From Polaribacter sp. (GTDB lineage Bacteria; Bacteroidota; Bacteroidia; Flavobacteriales; Flavobacteriaceae), in contig DYMN01000001.1 of the NCBI GenBank assembly GCA_020740485.1, positions 178,846 through 242,845 of the forward strand: a DNA stretch of 64,000 nt, written 5' to 3'. The notes below the pieces were generated by a model. It was not told the origin of the DNA. It did not search any database and worked only from the letters and a program-made list of their open reading frames with translations. This document shows, piece by piece, positions 36,628 through 44,344 of this stretch; within the stretch, counting starts at the first letter, position 1, and the number at the start of each line of letters is the position of its first letter. Position numbers and translations under genes: made by a program.

Positions 36628-38145
36628 ATGGAAAGAATTCAACAATTCACAGATTACATCAATGCGGGCTACCAAAGCAAAGGTGATGCTATTACCTTAG
36701 GCGCAGCTATGTTAGACGGAAAGACGATTACCAACACTTTTGTAAAAGTTCCCTTAAAAACCTTAAACCGCCACGGATTGATAGCCGGAGCAACCGGTAC
36801 GGGTAAAACAAAAAGTTTACAAGTTTTGGTAGAACAGCTTTCTGAAAAAGGAATTCCATCTTTAGTAATGGACATCAAAGGGGACTTTAGCGGAATTGCG
36901 CAACCCGGAACCGGTCATCCAAAAATTGACGAGCGTATGAGTGCCATTGGACTCCCTTTTACGCCTAATGCTTATCCGGTTGAAATTTTCACCTTATCTG
37001 AGCAAGAAGGAGTGCGCTTGAGAGCCACAGTGATTGAATTTGGAGCTGTTTTACTATCCAGAATTTTAAACTTAAATGATGCTCAAGAAGGAGTTGTCGC
37101 TATTTTATTTAAGTACTGTGACGATAACGGGTTGCCCTTATTAGATTTAAAAGATTTTCAAAAAGTCTTGCACTTTGCTACTAATGAAGGAAAAGACGAA
37201 ATTCAAAAACAATACGGCGCCATTTCTACTGCTACGACGGGAACTATATTACGCAAAATCATTGAATTGGAACAACAAGGTGCCGATTTGTTTTTCGGTG
37301 AAAAATCCTTTGATGTCAAGGATTTAACTCGCTTAGACGAAAAAGGACGCGGAATGGTGAATATTTTGAGATTGACTGATATTCAAGATAAACCCAAGTT
37401 GTTTTCCACTTTTATGTTGCAACTTTTGGCAGAAGTCTATCAAACATTTCCTGAACGTGGAGATGTAGAACAACCTGAATTGATGATTTTTATAGACGAA
37501 GCCCATTTGGTGTTTGAAGAAGCTAATAAAACCTTATTAAATCAAATAGAGACGGTAGTAAAACTCATACGTTCTAAAGGCGTTGGCGTTTACTTCATCA
37601 CTCAAAATCCTAAAGATGTGCCGGAAGATGTTTTAGCACAATTAGGTTTAAAAATTCAGCATTCACTACGCGCATTTACCGCAAATGACCGTCAAGCCAT
37701 TCGATTAACAGCTCAAAATTTTCCGGATACTGAATACTACGAAACTGAAGATGCTCTAACTAATCTTGGTATTGGTGAAGCGTTTGTAACTGTATTAGAT
37801 GAAAAAGGACGTCCTACCCCATTGGCAATTACGATGATGCGAGCTCCTCAAAGTAGAATGGATGTGCTTACACCCAATGAATTAGAAGATTTAATCAGAA
37901 AATCGAGTTTAGCTGATAAATACAATGAATTGGTAGACAGAGAAAGTGCATACGAAATGCTAACCAAAAAAATTGAAGACATTCAAGAAGACAGAGAAGA
38001 CGAAGAAAAAGAAAGAGAACGAGAAAAAGAACGTAAATCAAGTAACACATCAAGAAGTACGCGTCAAAATCCGATTGTAAAAGTAGTTACAAGCGCCGGG
38101 TTTATTCGGGGTGTATTTGGTATTTTATCCAGAGTTTTGAGATAA
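36628..38145 (+). CDS. HerA-like (DUF853) ATPase
   Basis: A 505-aa P-loop ATPase of the YjgR/DUF853 family, related to HerA/FtsK. Walker A is GATGTGKTKSLQ, Walker B is LMIFIDEAHLVF, with the FITQNPKDVPEDVL sensor segment and arginine-finger region after it. The C-terminal ~70 residues contain a highly charged D/E/K/R coiled stretch (about 450-475) followed by a basic hydrophobic end. The substrate is unknown; HerA relatives move DNA, which is only suggestive here. No nuclease NurA is adjacent. Confidence 0.88.
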   Translation: MERIQQFTDYINAGYQSKGDAITLGAAMLDGKTITNTFVKVPLKTLNRHGLIAGATGTGKTKSLQVLVEQLSEKGIPSLVMDIKGDFSGIAQPGTGHPKIDERMSAIGLPFTPNAYPVEIFTLSEQEGVRLRATVIEFGAVLLSRILNLNDAQEGVVAILFKYCDDNGLPLLDLKDFQKVLHFATNEGKDEIQKQYGAISTATTGTILRKIIELEQQGADLFFGEKSFDVKDLTRLDEKGRGMVNILRLTDIQDKPKLFSTFMLQLLAEVYQTFPERGDVEQPELMIFIDEAHLVFEEANKTLLNQIETVVKLIRSKGVGVYFITQNPKDVPEDVLAQLGLKIQHSLRAFTANDRQAIRLTAQNFPDTEYYETEDALTNLGIGEAFVTVLDEKGRPTPLAITMMRAPQSRMDVLTPNELEDLIRKSSLADKYNELVDRESAYEMLTKKIEDIQEDREDEEKEREREKERKSSNTSRSTRQNPIVKVVTSAGFIRGVFGILSRVLR

Positions 38146-38192
38146 AATAATTCTCCGTAACATTTGTTAGTTGCAAAGTAATTTGAAACTTC

Positions 38193-38200
38193 TATATTTG
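38193..38200 (+). promoter_or_regulatory. -7 box of ppa
   Basis: TATATTTG, exact TAnnTTTG match, 25 nt upstream of the ppa ATG. Confidence 0.5.
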
Positions 38201-38225
38201 CCGACTTTAAAAATAAAATTAAAAA

Positions 38226-38780
38226 ATGGTAAACAAATTTAGTGCGTGGCACAATGTATCACCCGGTAATAATACGCCGAGTGAAGTTAATGGCATCATC
38301 GAAATTCCAAAGGGTTCTCGTGCCAAATATGAATTGGACAAAGAGAGTGGATTTTTAAAAATGGACAGAGTCTTGTATTCTGCCGTGTATTATCCTGCTA
38401 ACTATGGTTTTATTCCGCAAACATACTGCGAAGACCACGATCCACTCGATATTTTAATTCTATCGCAAGTAGATATCGTTCCAATGTGTATCGTATCTGC
38501 CAAAGTGGTTGGCGTGATGCGAATGTTAGACAATGGTGAAGCCGATGATAAAATTATTGCAGTAGCTATTGGTGACCCCAGCGTGAGTCACATCAATGAT
38601 ATTTCCGAATTACCTCCTCATTTTATATCTGAAATAGAGCATTTCTTTATGGAATATAAAAGATTGGAAAAAAAAGAAGTAAAAGTGGAAAATTTTTTAG
38701 GACGCGATGTAGCGATGCAAATTTTACAAGACGGTTTTAAAATGTATCACGAGTATTTTACGCCTAAAATACTGAAATAG
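38226..38780 (+). CDS. ppa: Inorganic pyrophosphatase, family I
   Basis: Hydrolyses pyrophosphate to drive biosynthetic reactions. The 184-aa protein carries the soluble family I motifs: [38 protein letters not shown] core with the D-x-D-P-x-D metal site, and the C-terminal [14 protein letters not shown]. It has its own -7 box and is followed by an MFS gene 73 nt downstream. Confidence 0.95.
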   Translation: MVNKFSAWHNVSPGNNTPSEVNGIIEIPKGSRAKYELDKESGFLKMDRVLYSAVYYPANYGFIPQTYCEDHDPLDILILSQVDIVPMCIVSAKVVGVMRMLDNGEADDKIIAVAIGDPSVSHINDISELPPHFISEIEHFFMEYKRLEKKEVKVENFLGRDVAMQILQDGFKMYHEYFTPKILK

Positions 38781-38853
38781 TTGATTGAATTTAAATTTTA
38801 TAGTTATCTGATTATAAGTTGTTTAATTAAATGATTTTTATATTTCAAAAAGA

Positions 38854-40080
38854 ATGGAACAACAAGGTATTAAGAATCCGTTAAATATTATTGTCATAGT
38901 AGCTGCATTGGGTTATTTTGTTGATATATACGACTTAATTTTATTTGGAATTGTTCGTGTTCCCAGTTTAAAAGGGATTGGAGTAGGCGCTTCAGAATTG
39001 TTAAGTGAAGGAATTTTATTACTCAATATGCAAATGATTGGTATGCTGATTGGTGGTATTATTTGGGGAATTTTAGGTGATAAAAAAGGAAGAATGCCGG
39101 TTTTATTTCTAACAATTGCTTTGTATTCAATGGCTAATATACTAAATGGGTTTGTCCAAAATATGACTCAATATGCTATTTTACGATTTATAGCAGGTAT
39201 TGGTTTAGCTGGTGAATTAGGTATTGGAATTACATTAGTTACCGAAGTAATGAGTAAAGAAAAAAGAGGATATGGAACTGCGGTTGTTTCTTCGATTGGA
39301 ATTTTTGGTGCAGTATTAGGTTTTTTAGTTTCAGATTTTTTTAATTGGAGAGTTGCATATTGGTTTGGTGGTGGATTAGGGTTTTTATTATTATTACTGA
39401 GGATATCGGTACACGAATCCGGAATGTTTGAAAAAACAAAAAATAACACTTATGTTGAAAGAGGAAATTTCCTAAAATTATTTTCTAATAAGGAAACATT
39501 TTTAAAATATCTGAACAGTATTCTTATCGGTATTCCGATATGGTATATTGTCAGTATTATGGTAATACAATCGCCTGAAATGGCAAAAATTCTCAAAATT
39601 CAAGGTGAGATTAACGGTGGAGCTGCGGTAACTTATCATTATATTGGAATAGCCATTGGAAGTTTACTGATAGGTATTCTAAGTGAGCTCTTAAAATCAA
39701 GAAAAAAAGCGGTATTGTATTCTATTTCGTTTTTATTATTATTTTTCACTATATTTTTTTTCAAAACCGGTTTAAATACAAGCGCTTTCTATGGAATATT
39801 ATTTTTATTAGGAATTGGAGCAGGGTATTGGACGGTTTTTATTACAATGGCAGCAGAACAATTTGGTACCAATATTAGAGCAACTGTGACTACAACAGTA
39901 CCAAATTTTGTAAGAGGAGCGACAGTGCCAATCACTTCATCAGTATTATTTCTATCGCATCAGTTCGGCCTGTTGAAAGCGGGAATAATCGTAGGGATAA
40001 TTTGTTTTATTCTAGCAATAATTGCTCTTTCTTTAATAAAGGAAACTTATAATAAGGATTTAGATTTTGTTGAAAAATAA
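38854..40080 (+). CDS. MFS transporter
   Basis: A 408-aa membrane protein with twelve hydrophobic segments, the MFS loop 2-3 motif GDKKGRMPVL, and the TM4-5 region IGLAGELGIGITLVTEV typical of sugar/organic-acid porter branches of the superfamily. The second half starts near residue 215 after a cytoplasmic stretch. The substrate cannot be told from the sequence. It follows ppa on the same strand. Confidence 0.85.
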   Translation: MEQQGIKNPLNIIVIVAALGYFVDIYDLILFGIVRVPSLKGIGVGASELLSEGILLLNMQMIGMLIGGIIWGILGDKKGRMPVLFLTIALYSMANILNGFVQNMTQYAILRFIAGIGLAGELGIGITLVTEVMSKEKRGYGTAVVSSIGIFGAVLGFLVSDFFNWRVAYWFGGGLGFLLLLLRISVHESGMFEKTKNNTYVERGNFLKLFSNKETFLKYLNSILIGIPIWYIVSIMVIQSPEMAKILKIQGEINGGAAVTYHYIGIAIGSLLIGILSELLKSRKKAVLYSISFLLLFFTIFFFKTGLNTSAFYGILFLLGIGAGYWTVFITMAAEQFGTNIRATVTTTVPNFVRGATVPITSSVLFLSHQFGLLKAGIIVGIICFILAIIALSLIKETYNKDLDFVEK

Positions 40081-40213
40081 TTGGTTGAAAAAAATTTTTT
40101 TAAAAGTCTGATTTCTGTCTAAAACATTGTAATAGAATATTTTAATTCAAAAAGTGCTAAACAGACTATGAAGAATTGCTGTAAATATGAGCCCCAATAA
40201 TATAATTGAAATA

Positions 40214-40242
40214 ATAAAAAAAAATTTTAGAACCGTTCTAAA
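40214..40242 (-). terminator. Terminator of phoH
   Basis: On minus, stem TTTAGAA/TTCTAAA (40226-40242, loop of 3) followed by a run of T (A-run on plus at about 40216-40224). It lies downstream of the phoH stop. Confidence 0.6.
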
Positions 40243-40291
40243 GTGATTTTACATTTTCAATATTACCCTATGATGTCAGAATACACCTTTT

Positions 40292-41242
40292 TTACTCCCC
40301 ATCAATTACCTTATAAGCATCAATAATTCTTTTCACTATTCTGTGTCGCATTACATCCGTATCATCAAGATGAATGATTGAAATTTCCGGTATGTTTTTT
40401 AATGCAACTAATGCTTCTTTCAATCCCGAAGCTTGTTTTTTTGGCAAATCTACTTGTCCCGGATCTCCGGTGATTACAAATTTAGAGTTTAAACCCATAC
40501 GGGTCAAAAACATTTTCATTTGAATATGTGTGGCATTTTGAGCTTCGTCCAAAATTACATAACTGTCATTCAAGGTTCTACCGCGCATAAAGGCTAAAGG
40601 TGCAATTTGAATAACCCCTTTTTCAAAATAAGATTCTAATTTTTCGTAAGGAATCATATCGCGCAAGGCATCGTAGAGTGGCTGCATATAAGGGTCTAAT
40701 TTTTCTTTGAGATCACCCGGCAAAAATCCGAGATTTTCACCTGCTTCTACCGCAGGACGCGTCAATATGATTTTTCGGACTTCCTTTTCTTTCAATGCTT
40801 TAACAGCTAATGCTACTGCAGTATACGTTTTTCCGGTTCCGGCAGGTCCCACGGCAAAAAGCATATCCGTTTTTTTCAAAGCTTTCACCATTTCCTGTTG
40901 GTTTTTGGTTTTGGCTTTGATGATTTTTCCGTTTATGCCATAGACTAATATCGCATTATCACCGAGCTCTTTATTCAATTCTTCTTGAGAATTGAGTAAT
41001 AAAATGCGTTCGACGCTGTTCTCGTCTATAGAATTGAATCGGTGAAAATAGTCTACGAGCATTTGTAGTTTTTTTTCAAACTCGTCAATGATTTCAGCTT
41101 CGCCAAAAACTTTTATTTGCGAATCTCGAGCTACAATTTTTAATTTAGGAAAATGCTCTTTGATAATTTGCAAGTATCTATTGTTCACCCCAAAAAGAGC
41201 CGAAGGGTTGATTTCAGTTATTTCAATGAGTCTCTCGTTCAA
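40292..41242 (-). CDS. phoH: PhoH family ATPase
   Basis: A 316-aa PhoH-family P-loop protein. An N-terminal KH-like/nucleic-acid-binding segment is followed by the ATPase with Walker A GPAGTGKTYTAVA, TRPAVEAGENLGFLPGD, PLAFMRGRTL and Walker B YVILDEAQN. Related proteins act with RNA metabolism and are often near ybeY, which is not seen here. It is divergent from the SAM hydroxide adenosyltransferase gene. Confidence 0.93.
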   Translation of the reverse strand: MNERLIEITEINPSALFGVNNRYLQIIKEHFPKLKIVARDSQIKVFGEAEIIDEFEKKLQMLVDYFHRFNSIDENSVERILLLNSQEELNKELGDNAILVYGINGKIIKAKTKNQQEMVKALKKTDMLFAVGPAGTGKTYTAVALAVKALKEKEVRKIILTRPAVEAGENLGFLPGDLKEKLDPYMQPLYDALRDMIPYEKLESYFEKGVIQIAPLAFMRGRTLNDSYVILDEAQNATHIQMKMFLTRMGLNSKFVITGDPGQVDLPKKQASGLKEALVALKNIPEISIIHLDDTDVMRHRIVKRIIDAYKVIDGE

Positions 41243-41290
41243 ATTTTATAAGAAATTAAATATTAGATTAGGTATAATTAAAATAGAGTT

Positions 41291-41298
41291 TATCTTTG
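41291..41298 (+). promoter_or_regulatory. -7 box of the SAM hydroxide adenosyltransferase gene
   Basis: TATCTTTG, exact TAnnTTTG match, about 80 nt upstream of the ATG at 41380. Confidence 0.45.
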
Positions 41299-41379
41299 TA
41301 AAATTGTTTTTTTTTACAACGCTAAAGTAAATAAAAAAATAATAAATTACAATATATTTAGTTTTGTTTTTTTGTTAAG

Positions 41380-42210
41380 ATGTCTATTATTACTTTAACT
41401 TCCGATTTTGGGCTGAAAGATTACACTGTTGCGGCGGTTAAAGCTAAAATTGTATCATCAAGGTCAGATCTTTCAATTGTGGACATCACGCATCATATTA
41501 AGCCGTTTAATGTTTTAGAAACGGCGTTTGTATTAAATGGAGTTTACAGCGAATTTCCTGAAAAAACCATTCACCTTATCGGGGTGGATGCAGAAGCGGA
41601 TGCCAATCAAAAACACTTATTAGTAATGATTGAAAATCAGTATTTTATCGGGGCAGATAATGGTATTTTTTCATTGTTGTTGCCGGAAAATAAAATTCAA
41701 AAAATCATTGAAATAAGACATACTCTTTCTATGGAAAGTGTTTTTCCTATGAAAGATGTATTTGTTGACATCGCTTTTAAATTGTTAGACAATAAACCTT
41801 TGGAAGAAATAGGAAAAACTTTAAAAAAAGTCAATGAATGGAAAAAAATTAATCCGGTACTCGCAAACCCCAATGAATTAACAGTGCATATCGCTTATGT
41901 TGATCATTTTGGAAATTTAGTAACGGATCTAAATAAAAAATTATTCCATCAATTTAGAAAAAATAGAAAATTCACAATTCACGCCAGTAGTACTAAGATT
42001 AATAAAATACATCAAAAATATATTGATTTTTCTAAAGAAGAAATGCTTGTAAGTGTATTAAAATCCAATATTGGAAAAGCGATGGCGGTTTTTAATTCGA
42101 TAGATTTATTAGAAATTGCCATTTACAAATCGTATTCCGAAAAAGGAGGAACAGCCGAAGAACTGCTTGGATTGACAGTAGGCGACACCATTAAAATCAA
42201 ATTTGAATAA
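41380..42210 (+). CDS. SAM hydroxide adenosyltransferase (DUF62 family)
   Basis: A 276-aa member of the family that includes fluorinase and chlorinase but whose common activity is hydrolysis of S-adenosylmethionine to adenosine and methionine. The start MSIITLTSDFGLKDYTVAAVKAKI has the conserved Asp. DITHHI, GVDAEAD, GADNGIFSLL and YVDHFGNLVTDL are the further substrate-site motifs. The biological role is unclear. The ABM gene follows 10 nt downstream. Confidence 0.9.
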   Translation: MSIITLTSDFGLKDYTVAAVKAKIVSSRSDLSIVDITHHIKPFNVLETAFVLNGVYSEFPEKTIHLIGVDAEADANQKHLLVMIENQYFIGADNGIFSLLLPENKIQKIIEIRHTLSMESVFPMKDVFVDIAFKLLDNKPLEEIGKTLKKVNEWKKINPVLANPNELTVHIAYVDHFGNLVTDLNKKLFHQFRKNRKFTIHASSTKINKIHQKYIDFSKEEMLVSVLKSNIGKAMAVFNSIDLLEIAIYKSYSEKGGTAEELLGLTVGDTIKIKFE

Positions 42211-42220
42211 ACCTTAATAT

Positions 42221-42511
42221 ATGATTACCAGAGTTGTAAAAATGAGTTTTAAAGAAGAAAAAGTGATGGACTTTCTTGAACATTTTGAAAGTGTAAAAGA
42301 TAAGGTACGCAATCAAACCGGATGCTTGGAAGTGATTTTGCTTCAAGATAAAAATCAACCCAATGTTTTTTTTACTCTGAGCAAATGGGAACAAGAATCT
42401 GATTTAGAACGTTATAGAATGTCTGAATTTTTTAAAGAAGTGTGGTTTTTCACCAAAGCGCTTTTTGACGAAAAAGCCGAAGCTTGGACGCTTGAAAGTT
42501 TGAAAGTTTAA
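42221..42511 (+). CDS. Antibiotic biosynthesis monooxygenase (ABM) domain protein
   Basis: A 96-aa single-domain ABM/dimeric alpha-beta barrel protein. The pattern is beta-strand MITRVVKMSF, helix, then QTGCLEVILLQDKNQPNVFFTLSKWE and the FFKEVWFFTKALF helix. Such proteins may be monooxygenases, heme-degradation-like enzymes or signalling proteins; nothing here decides it. It is 10 nt after the SAM hydrolase-like gene and about 100 nt before gldF. Confidence 0.8.
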   Translation: MITRVVKMSFKEEKVMDFLEHFESVKDKVRNQTGCLEVILLQDKNQPNVFFTLSKWEQESDLERYRMSEFFKEVWFFTKALFDEKAEAWTLESLKV

Positions 42512-42540
42512 TGTTTAAAGTTTAAACAGATTAGCACATT

Positions 42541-42612
42541 TTCAAATTTCCAAATTTCCAAATTATCTCATTTTCAAATTTTTCCTTTTACCTTTTAACT
42601 TTTACCTTTAAA
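42541..42612. repeat. 8-nt then 7-nt tandem repeats in the gldF leader
   Basis: Octamer block TTCAAATT/TCCAAATT (42541-42580, five units, one diverged), then four heptamers of the type (C/A)CTTTTA at 42584-42611. These end one base before the gldF ATG at 42613. Heptamer-like GAAAGTTT/TTTAAAG words also lie just before (42493-42525). Confidence 0.75.
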
Positions 42613-43329
42613 ATGTTTGCAGTTTTTAAAAAAGAGTTTAATAATTTTTTTGCCGGAATTATCGGTTATGTAGTAGTCGGCTTATTCCTGTTGTTCAATG
42701 GGTTATTGCTTTGGTATTTCAAAGGAAATTGGAATATTTTCAACATTGGATTTGCTGATTTACAAGCCTTTTTCGATATGGTACCTTGGCTAATGATGGT
42801 ATTGATCCCTGCCATAACTATGCGTATGTTCAGCGATGAATATACCACAGGAACCATTGAAATCTTAAAAACCAGACCATTGACTGCTTGGCAAGTAGTA
42901 TTTGGCAAGTTTTTAGCAGGCTTGGCTGTGGTTTTCTTGAGTTTGATTCCAACCATATTATACGCAATTAGCATTACAAGATTGGCATTGCCCGAGAAAA
43001 TTGATTTTGGACCTATCATTGGGGCTTATTTAGGTTTGTTTTTTGTTGCCACAGTTTTCACATCTGTTGGATTATTTACTTCCTTATTATTTAAAAATCA
43101 GGTTATTGCATTTTTATCGGGATTGATTTTAAACTTTATTTTGTATTATGCTTTTGAGCAAATGAGTATCTGGGATAATTCACTTCCAGCCTTCATTCAA
43201 AAAATAGGTGTTATAGAACATTATAAAAGTATCAGTCGTGGGGTGTTAGACAGCAGAGATTTGGTATATTTTGCAAGTGTCAGTTTTTTGTTTTTGTGGT
43301 GGTCAAAAGAAAAATTTTCTAAAAATTAA
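42613..43329 (+). CDS. gldF: Gliding motility ABC transporter permease GldF
   Basis: The permease of the GldA-GldF-GldG ABC transporter needed for gliding in Flavobacterium. The 238-aa ABC-2-type protein has about six TM segments and begins MFAVFKKEFNNFFAGIIGYVVV. The cytoplasmic loop MRMFSDEYTTGTIEILKTRPLTAWQVVFGKF is characteristic. gldA is not in the window. In known flavobacterial operons gldG follows directly; here a DUF1016 gene lies between. The leader contains tandem repeats that reach the start codon. Confidence 0.93.
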   Translation: MFAVFKKEFNNFFAGIIGYVVVGLFLLFNGLLLWYFKGNWNIFNIGFADLQAFFDMVPWLMMVLIPAITMRMFSDEYTTGTIEILKTRPLTAWQVVFGKFLAGLAVVFLSLIPTILYAISITRLALPEKIDFGPIIGAYLGLFFVATVFTSVGLFTSLLFKNQVIAFLSGLILNFILYYAFEQMSIWDNSLPAFIQKIGVIEHYKSISRGVLDSRDLVYFASVSFLFLWWSKEKFSKN

Positions 43330-43336
43330 TTGAGCG

Positions 43337-44344
43337 ATGAATCAATTGGTCAAACCATATAATGATTTGCTTAGCAACATTGGATTGTTGTTACAAGAAG
43401 GACGTCGAAAATCCATTCAAGCGGTTAACACAATTTTAGTACAAACCTATTGGGAAATAGGTAGATATATTATTGAATTTGAACAAAATGGAAATGAAAG
43501 AGCCGAATATGGAACCATGTTGTTTGATAGATTGTCAAGGGATTTAACTCAGTTATACGGTAAAGGATTTGGAAGGTCTAACTTGTTGTATATGAGAAAA
43601 TTATATGCGTCATTCCCAATAAGTGGGACACTGTCCCACTTATTGACATGGAGTCATTATTATGAAATTTTAAAAGCCGAAAATGAATTAGAAATAAATT
43701 TTTATGTAAAACAATGTGAATTAGAACGTTGGAGTGTTAGAGAACTAAAACGCCAAATGAAAAGTTCACTTTTCGAAAGATTAGCACTAAGCAAAAATAA
43801 AGAAGAAATTTTAAAACTATCAAAAGTAGGTCAGATAATTGAGCAACCTAAAGACTTAATTAAAGATCCCTTTGTATTAGAGTTTTTAAATATTCCTGAT
43901 GATAAATTACTGTTAGAAAGTGATTTAGAAGATAAAATTATCAAAAATTTACAAAGTTTCATCATGGAAATGGGAAAAGGATTTGCTTTTATAGGAAGAC
44001 AATATCGCATGAGTTTAGGTGGTAAACATTTTTATTTAGATTTGTTGTTTTACCATCGTATTTTAAAATGTTTTGTATTAATTGATTTAAAAAGAGGTGA
44101 GATTGATCATCAAGATATAGGACAAATGAACCTTTATCTTAATTATTTTAAAAAGGAAGAGGCAACAGAAGGAGATAATGATCCAATCGGAATAATATTA
44201 GGTACACATAAAAATCATATTTTGGTTGAATACGCATTAAGTTCAATTCAAAACAATGTATTATTAAGTAAATATCAAATGTATTTGCCTAAAAAAGAAG
44301 AACTTCAACAAGAGTTAGAGCGTTTATTTATTAAAAATGAGTAG
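43337..44344 (+). CDS. DUF1016 (YhcG-type) PDDEXK nuclease-fold protein
   Basis: A 335-aa protein. The N-terminal DUF1016_N domain occupies about 10-145 (QTYWEIGRYIIEFEQ, LSRDLTQLYGKGFGRSNL, WSHYYEIL, YVKQCELERWSVRELKRQ). The C-terminal nuclease-fold domain occupies about 175-320 (KDPFVLEFL, YLDLLFYH with D235, LIDLKRG with D250/K252, IGQMNLYLNYF, GIILGTHKN). Most relatives have E rather than D before x-K. The gene starts 7 nt after gldF and overlaps gldG by 8 nt, so it is built into the gldFG transcript. Relatives often sit in restriction-modification or mobile loci, so acquisition is likely. A 29-bp palindrome lies within codons 94-103. Confidence 0.9.
   Translation: MNQLVKPYNDLLSNIGLLLQEGRRKSIQAVNTILVQTYWEIGRYIIEFEQNGNERAEYGTMLFDRLSRDLTQLYGKGFGRSNLLYMRKLYASFPISGTLSHLLTWSHYYEILKAENELEINFYVKQCELERWSVRELKRQMKSSLFERLALSKNKEEILKLSKVGQIIEQPKDLIKDPFVLEFLNIPDDKLLLESDLEDKIIKNLQSFIMEMGKGFAFIGRQYRMSLGGKHFYLDLLFYHRILKCFVLIDLKRGEIDHQDIGQMNLYLNYFKKEEATEGDNDPIGIILGTHKNHILVEYALSSIQNNVLLSKYQMYLPKKEELQQELERLFIKNE
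43617..43645. repeat. 29-bp palindrome inside the DUF1016 coding region
   Basis: Left arm CAATAAGTGGGACA (43617-43630), one centre base, right arm TGTCCCACTTATTG (43632-43645). The pairing is perfect over 14 bp. It covers codons 94-103 (PISGTLSHLL). It would form a strong hairpin in the mRNA. Confidence 0.92.

Noticed and set aside
41380..42210. DUF62 protein considered as a fluorinase/chlorinase
   Set aside because: The conserved pattern is that of the general SAM hydroxide adenosyltransferases, and no halogen-metabolism genes are near.
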